Source: Chrysomallon squamiferum (Eukaryota > Mollusca > Gastropoda > Neomphalida > Peltospiridae). From it: a stretch of DNA of 62,000 bases. The position numbers and the translations under genes were made by a program. The notes beneath the pieces are model-generated. The model searched no databases and was not told the DNA's origin. It saw only the letters and a list, made by a program, of their open reading frames with translations. The stretch is from NCBI GenBank assembly GCA_012295275.1, contig CM022667.1, positions 17,412,745 through 17,474,744 on the forward strand. The letters are read 5' to 3'. Shown one piece after another: positions 57,930-62,000 of this stretch (position 1 is the first letter of the stretch; every line of letters begins with the position of its first letter).

Positions 57930-58213
57930 TATGTTTTTAGTTATATATCTAAATTATTTATAGTTTATAATGAAAAAAACAAGGAGTAATATTACGATTT
58001 GTACTTGTTTTATTCTGTATTTTCCACAAACCACCTGACCAACGGAACAGAGGAAATGTTGTTTGAAATGTTGTTTGAAATGTTAAGTTGTTTTAAATAA
58101 TAAAGAAACTCTTCATAACTGTATTATTTCAGTCATAATCCTTATTTCATATGTATTACTACAAATACCCAAAAATATAAAATATGTACAATTTAAATAA
58201 ACATCAATAATAA

Positions 58214-58244
<31 letters not shown>

Positions 58245-59137
58245 AATACCAAAATCATATTCATACGTAATACTTTTTCATTATTTTTTTTTTAATATTT
58301 GTATTCTGACCAGTAATTTCATATATCAATAATTTAATGTTTCTCATCTGATGAAAAATTAAAATCTGCTGTCATGAGTTGTACGTAAACACATATAACT
58401 GCAAACACAATGAACTGAGCTGTACGTAAACACACATAACTGCAAACGCAACGAACGGAGCTGTACATAAACACATATAACTGCAAACACAACGAACTGA
58501 GCTGTACGTAAACATAACTACAAACGCAACGAACTGAGCTGTACGTAAACACATATAACTGCAAACACAACGAACTGAGCTGTACATAAACACATAACTG
58601 CAAACACAACGAACTGAGCTGTACGTAAACACATATAACTGCAAACACAACGAACTGAGCTGTACGTAAACACATATAACTGCAAACACAACAAACTGAC
58701 TCATATTTAAAAAAAAAAAAAAAAAATTTAGAATTAATTTTAATTTTCAGCACTTAAATCAGTTATTGGTATTTCTAACTACAGCATACATAATACAGAT
58801 AGTAATATTATTAACTACAGTACACATAATAGTGATACTTACTACAGTACACATAATAGTGATACTTTTTACTACAGTACACATAACAGAGATACTTTTA
58901 ACTACAGTACATATATTAGTGACATATAGACCATGCATGTCGATGTACTTCAATCCTGACTGGTTCATTTTTCATACACAACACACTAGTCCTGACTCTT
59001 GATGACTCGATCCTCCTTTAACTGTTTTATCATTTCATTCAATGGTTTATTAAATACACACACACAAACACACAAATAATAAAAATTTAAAGAATAAAAA
59101 ACAATAACATAACAAATAATTTTAAAAAGTGTTTATT
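57930..59137. other. Spacer of the inverted duplication, downstream of RPP40
   Basis: It contains AAAT repeats (58215-58245), the minisatellite at 58374-58690, and a second short tandem array (58765-58925) of about 30-base units containing ACTACAGTACACATAATAGT. No coding exon was found. Confidence 0.5.
58374..58690 (+). repeat. Minisatellite of about 41-bp units
   Basis: About eight units of the form GAGCTGTACGTAAACACATA followed by TAACTGCAAACACAACGAACT. Its length and frame create long - strand open frames of repeated Tyr-Val-Gln-Leu type, which I regard as artefacts. Confidence 0.92.
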
Positions 59138-61379
59138 TTATTGACAATAATCTAGAGAACCAAATGCTGACAAAAGCCAGTATTGTTCATCTGGAAAAAT
59201 TAAAAATGTGTAAGAGTTTTCTCCCTCAGAATAGAAACCATGTTCTCTAGAGTTCCAGGAAATGGGTGAATCACAGAATCCATGAACTGTAAACGATGCC
59301 CAGGGAACATTTTTTACAACAGATCTGTAAAAAATAAGTCAGGTACATTCAAAAAAAATAAACAGAATACACAGTGAGATAAAGATACAGGCATCAACAC
59401 ACACAAATCTCTTTAAAAGCCAACATAAGTTTACCTTAAATATAACAGAAACCGTTTTAATGTGGAAGGAGAGAAAAAACCCTTCAAAGTTGCAACACAA
59501 CACTTGGAAGACGTAACACAGGACTCTGGACAGGAGTATGTGGTGACAAAATCATTAGGTTTACCCTCGGACCTGAAAAATATATTTAAAAATTTAAAGA
59601 AAACAATGAGCTGAATGTTACAGATAATGTTCATTCTTTTGTTATTGTTAGCTTTTCCCTTTTGATCTGAAAGTTTTGAAGAACTAATTTGTTATATTTA
59701 TATGTCTGTGTGTTTAAATCAGATTATTAGCTGTTTTATTTTTCAACCCACTGCACTCAACAGTAGTAGGTTCATACACATTGATCTCATTGTCAAATCA
59801 TTAAAACAAAATAATAATTACATTTATTTGTTATTTTCTAAAGTAACCTTTAAGATCTAAATAAGCAGTTAACACAAAAGATATAACTTATTACACACAC
59901 TCACACACAGGTACACACACATATTTTATTAATTTGTTTACTGCACTTTAAAATAAATAACATATTAATCACTTTATCTATCTATCTATCTATCTATGAA
60001 AGACTCTTGATATACATTTAGTTTATCAAACACTAACATATTCACATCACAAGCCATGGCTCCTATCCACTCAAAGACTTGCTCAAATGTCTGTCTGTCC
60101 ACAAAGTCTGATTTGAAATTTAAGTCTGGAACAAACACCCCATCGTAAGATTTAGATGTTTGTGTTACGGAGACTGGCTTAACTCTGTAACCTTTGTTTG
60201 TAAAATATGATTTCATGGTGCTGGGACAGATTCGATCATCTTAAAAAAAAAAAAATTATTTATTATTTGTATGCCACTTTTATTCATTAATACTATAAAC
60301 ATATACTTTTTTTAAATTTTATTGATAGTCAGTAAGCTCTATCTATCAACAGATAAATAAATAATTAGTGAATCAAAATGACCTGTTCATAGATAACTAT
60401 TTATCTGTAAACAAAAATACACAGGTTATAATCTGTTGTCTGACAACAGACAATTCACATATAACGACCTACATTCAGATGAATTATAGTAACCTAATCA
60501 AAGATAAATTACATTTTTATCACATATACAGTCAGTTTCTTTTCATTAAATTACCTGAAGAATTCCACAGCACAAGAACATCAAATTGCATTTGAATATT
60601 GTCATGTAGACACCATAAAACTCTGTCATAATTTTTCTTTCCAGGTGTAAAATAATCAAGTGTCAAATCTAACTGAACAACTGAAATTTAAAATATATTA
60701 AAAAATAACAAAAAAATATTACAGAGGATATAAACACGCAGGAATTACTATTATTTCTAAATCTCAGCAGGTGAAAAAAAGTTTTCATTTTTTATTTCCA
60801 AGTGAATCTTTTTTTTAAGAACAACAATGCTGAATAATGTTAAAAGTTACCAGCAATTTATCATTGCTTAGAAACAGTTATAACTAAGACAGAAAGTTAA
60901 ATAAAAATGTAATTATTAAAAGCAACAAACCTACAAAAGCTCACCATATTTTCTTGGTTTATTTTGCCTTGTACTGAATTTTGATGGCTTCCCTTCCAAA
61001 CCCAACTGCTCATATGTTTCTTTGGTAATATTTAGTAAAAGAGTTCCTGAAAAAGAAATAATAATAATATACAAACAACAACAATAATAATAAATAAATA
61101 ACATTTAGGATATATTACAAATTTAATATTACATAAATGCAACTATTACTATAATTTATATACAAGTTGTTAAGTTTGTCAAAGAATTATTTATTTACTA
61201 AGAAATATATAATCAAAAAGGTATTTATTGCATTTTTCAATAATAAAGTCAGTATCAAAGTTTATTTGAATTTTATTTATTTATTCAATTTTTTTTTTTT
61301 TTTTTTTTACCTGTTGGTAATAGAGCCAAACAGTTATCTGTGTCAATGTTAGTTCCATGAGAAAATATGAACATCTTAC
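59138..61379 (-). CDS. RPP40: Ribonuclease P/MRP protein subunit p40 (5' end not in window or displaced)
   Basis: Six - strand exons: 61379-61311, 61046-60945, 60680-60555, 60239-60016, about 59565-59435 (an alternative acceptor begins at 59572) and 59324-59138. RPP40 is a protein subunit of nuclear RNase P and RNase MRP, which process tRNA and rRNA precursors. Recognisable stretches are TNIDTDNCLALLPTG, TKETYEQLGLEGKPSKF, VLWCLHDNIQMQFDVLVLWN, VFEWIGAMACDV, PNDFVTTYSCPE, and the C-terminal WASFTVHGFCDSPISWNSRE...YWLL, ending in a TAA. AATAAA overlaps the stop (59137-59132). The exon preceding 61379 is absent up to base 62000. Its equivalent is found only on the opposite strand at 56357-56498. 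The exon 4/5 junction is the least certain. Confidence 0.88.
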
Positions 61380-61680
61380 CTGCAAGGTAAAAATTAAAAT
61401 AAAAATAAATTTGGAAGTCTGGTTTTCTAGCAATAAGTAAAAACAAATAGATAAAGTAAAATTAAAAAAAAAAATTAAAACTACCCACCCTTGCACAAAT
61501 GAAACATAATCTAATGACTGCAGTTAATCGTTAATATTTAATAATTTAGATACTGCAGTAAATACATTAATAAATTAATAACTTGACTTCAGTAAATATA
61601 TTAATAAATGTTTAATAGCATAATGACTTCAGTAAATATATTAATAAATGTTTAATAGCATAATGACTTCAGTAAATAGA
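60805..61680 (-). repeat. Inverted duplication, right arm
   Basis: Reverse complement of 57054-57929. It ends abruptly at 61680/61681 inside the 40-bp minisatellite, where unrelated sequence begins. Confidence 0.92.
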
Positions 61681-62000
61681 TTACCGTGCATACTTGTGTA
61701 AAAGGCGACCTTATGTATAAGTCGATGTGTATTTTAAGACCAAAAATTGCGTCATTTTAGGTATTACTTGTGTATAAGTCGACTGTAGATTCCAGGCACT
61801 GTCACTATTTTTAGACCAGTGTGACAGTGCCATGAAGGCCTACATTGTACGCCTACTGTAACATAACTTGCACGAGCTGAAACTTGCACGAACATACCAT
61901 AATAACGTAAATGCATGTATTACACAAGCTATAGCCTAAATGTATCATAAATAGTATCTCTTTAATGTAATAGGTCTAACGTCTAACATGGAGACCTAAC
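61681..62000. repeat. Probable interspersed repeat truncated by the window end
   Basis: Sequence beginning TACCGTGCATACTTGTGTA, with repeated TGTATAAGTCGA motifs (61713 and 61771), interrupts the minisatellite. Recurrent GTATAAGTCGA blocks are typical of dispersed elements in animal genomes. I cannot assign a class. No coding frame was found. Confidence 0.45.

Noticed and set aside
58334-58753. A - strand open frame of 139 codons with repeated Cys-Ser-Tyr-Val blocks
   Set aside because: It is the translation of the 41-bp minisatellite, open in more than one frame, with no start context or conserved feature.

Overview
The window is animal nuclear DNA. Its genes are split by GT-AG introns, it is AT-rich, and it is full of long GA/CT, CA/TA, ATT and GATA microsatellites. 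Four tandem secreted tyrosinases of the lophotrochozoan type, together with this repeat landscape, suggest a mollusc and probably a cephalopod. The species cannot be named from the sequence.

Region 1 (about 1.0-34.7 kb) is a cluster of four + strand tyrosinase genes, here called TyrA to TyrD. All four share the same coding-exon structure and phases (0, 2, 1) and the same protein layout: signal peptide, Cys-containing propeptide-like segment ending in RGKR, CuA and CuB copper sites, a Cys-rich segment with a proline-rich linker, a conserved extension of about 250 residues, and a separate last exon with a chitin-binding-like Cys motif. TyrA and TyrB share a recognisable promoter. TyrC and TyrD come from a recent tandem duplication of about 6.5-8 kb. 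TyrD has lost two of the three CuA histidines. TyrB has lost the histidine next to the third CuB ligand. TyrC has a localised cluster of derived changes.

Region 2 (about 34.9-46.0 kb) holds two conserved housekeeping genes on the + strand. One is a POMGNT2 with an intron-free coding region, which acts in O-mannosyl glycan synthesis. The other is an eight-exon inositol monophosphatase, IMPA1. A perfect 74-bp palindrome lies in the POMGNT2 3' untranslated region.

Region 3 (about 46.3-55.3 kb) is poorly charted. I reconstructed a complete three-exon, cysteine-free, secreted 150-residue protein on the - strand (55269 to 53904) and a paralogue of its last two exons on the + strand (49000 to 49783). 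I do not recognise this family. The region also holds two candidate terminal exons of an unknown membrane protein on the - strand, a degenerate mariner transposase, and imprecise trinucleotide-like repeats.

Region 4 (about 56.3-61.7 kb) contains RPP40, a protein subunit of RNase P/MRP. Six 3' exons lie on the - strand. Two of them, plus an upstream exon, recur in opposite orientation on the + strand inside an inverted duplication with about 0.9-kb arms and identical exons. This is either a very recent rearrangement or an assembly fold-back. The last 320 bases look like an interspersed repeat.
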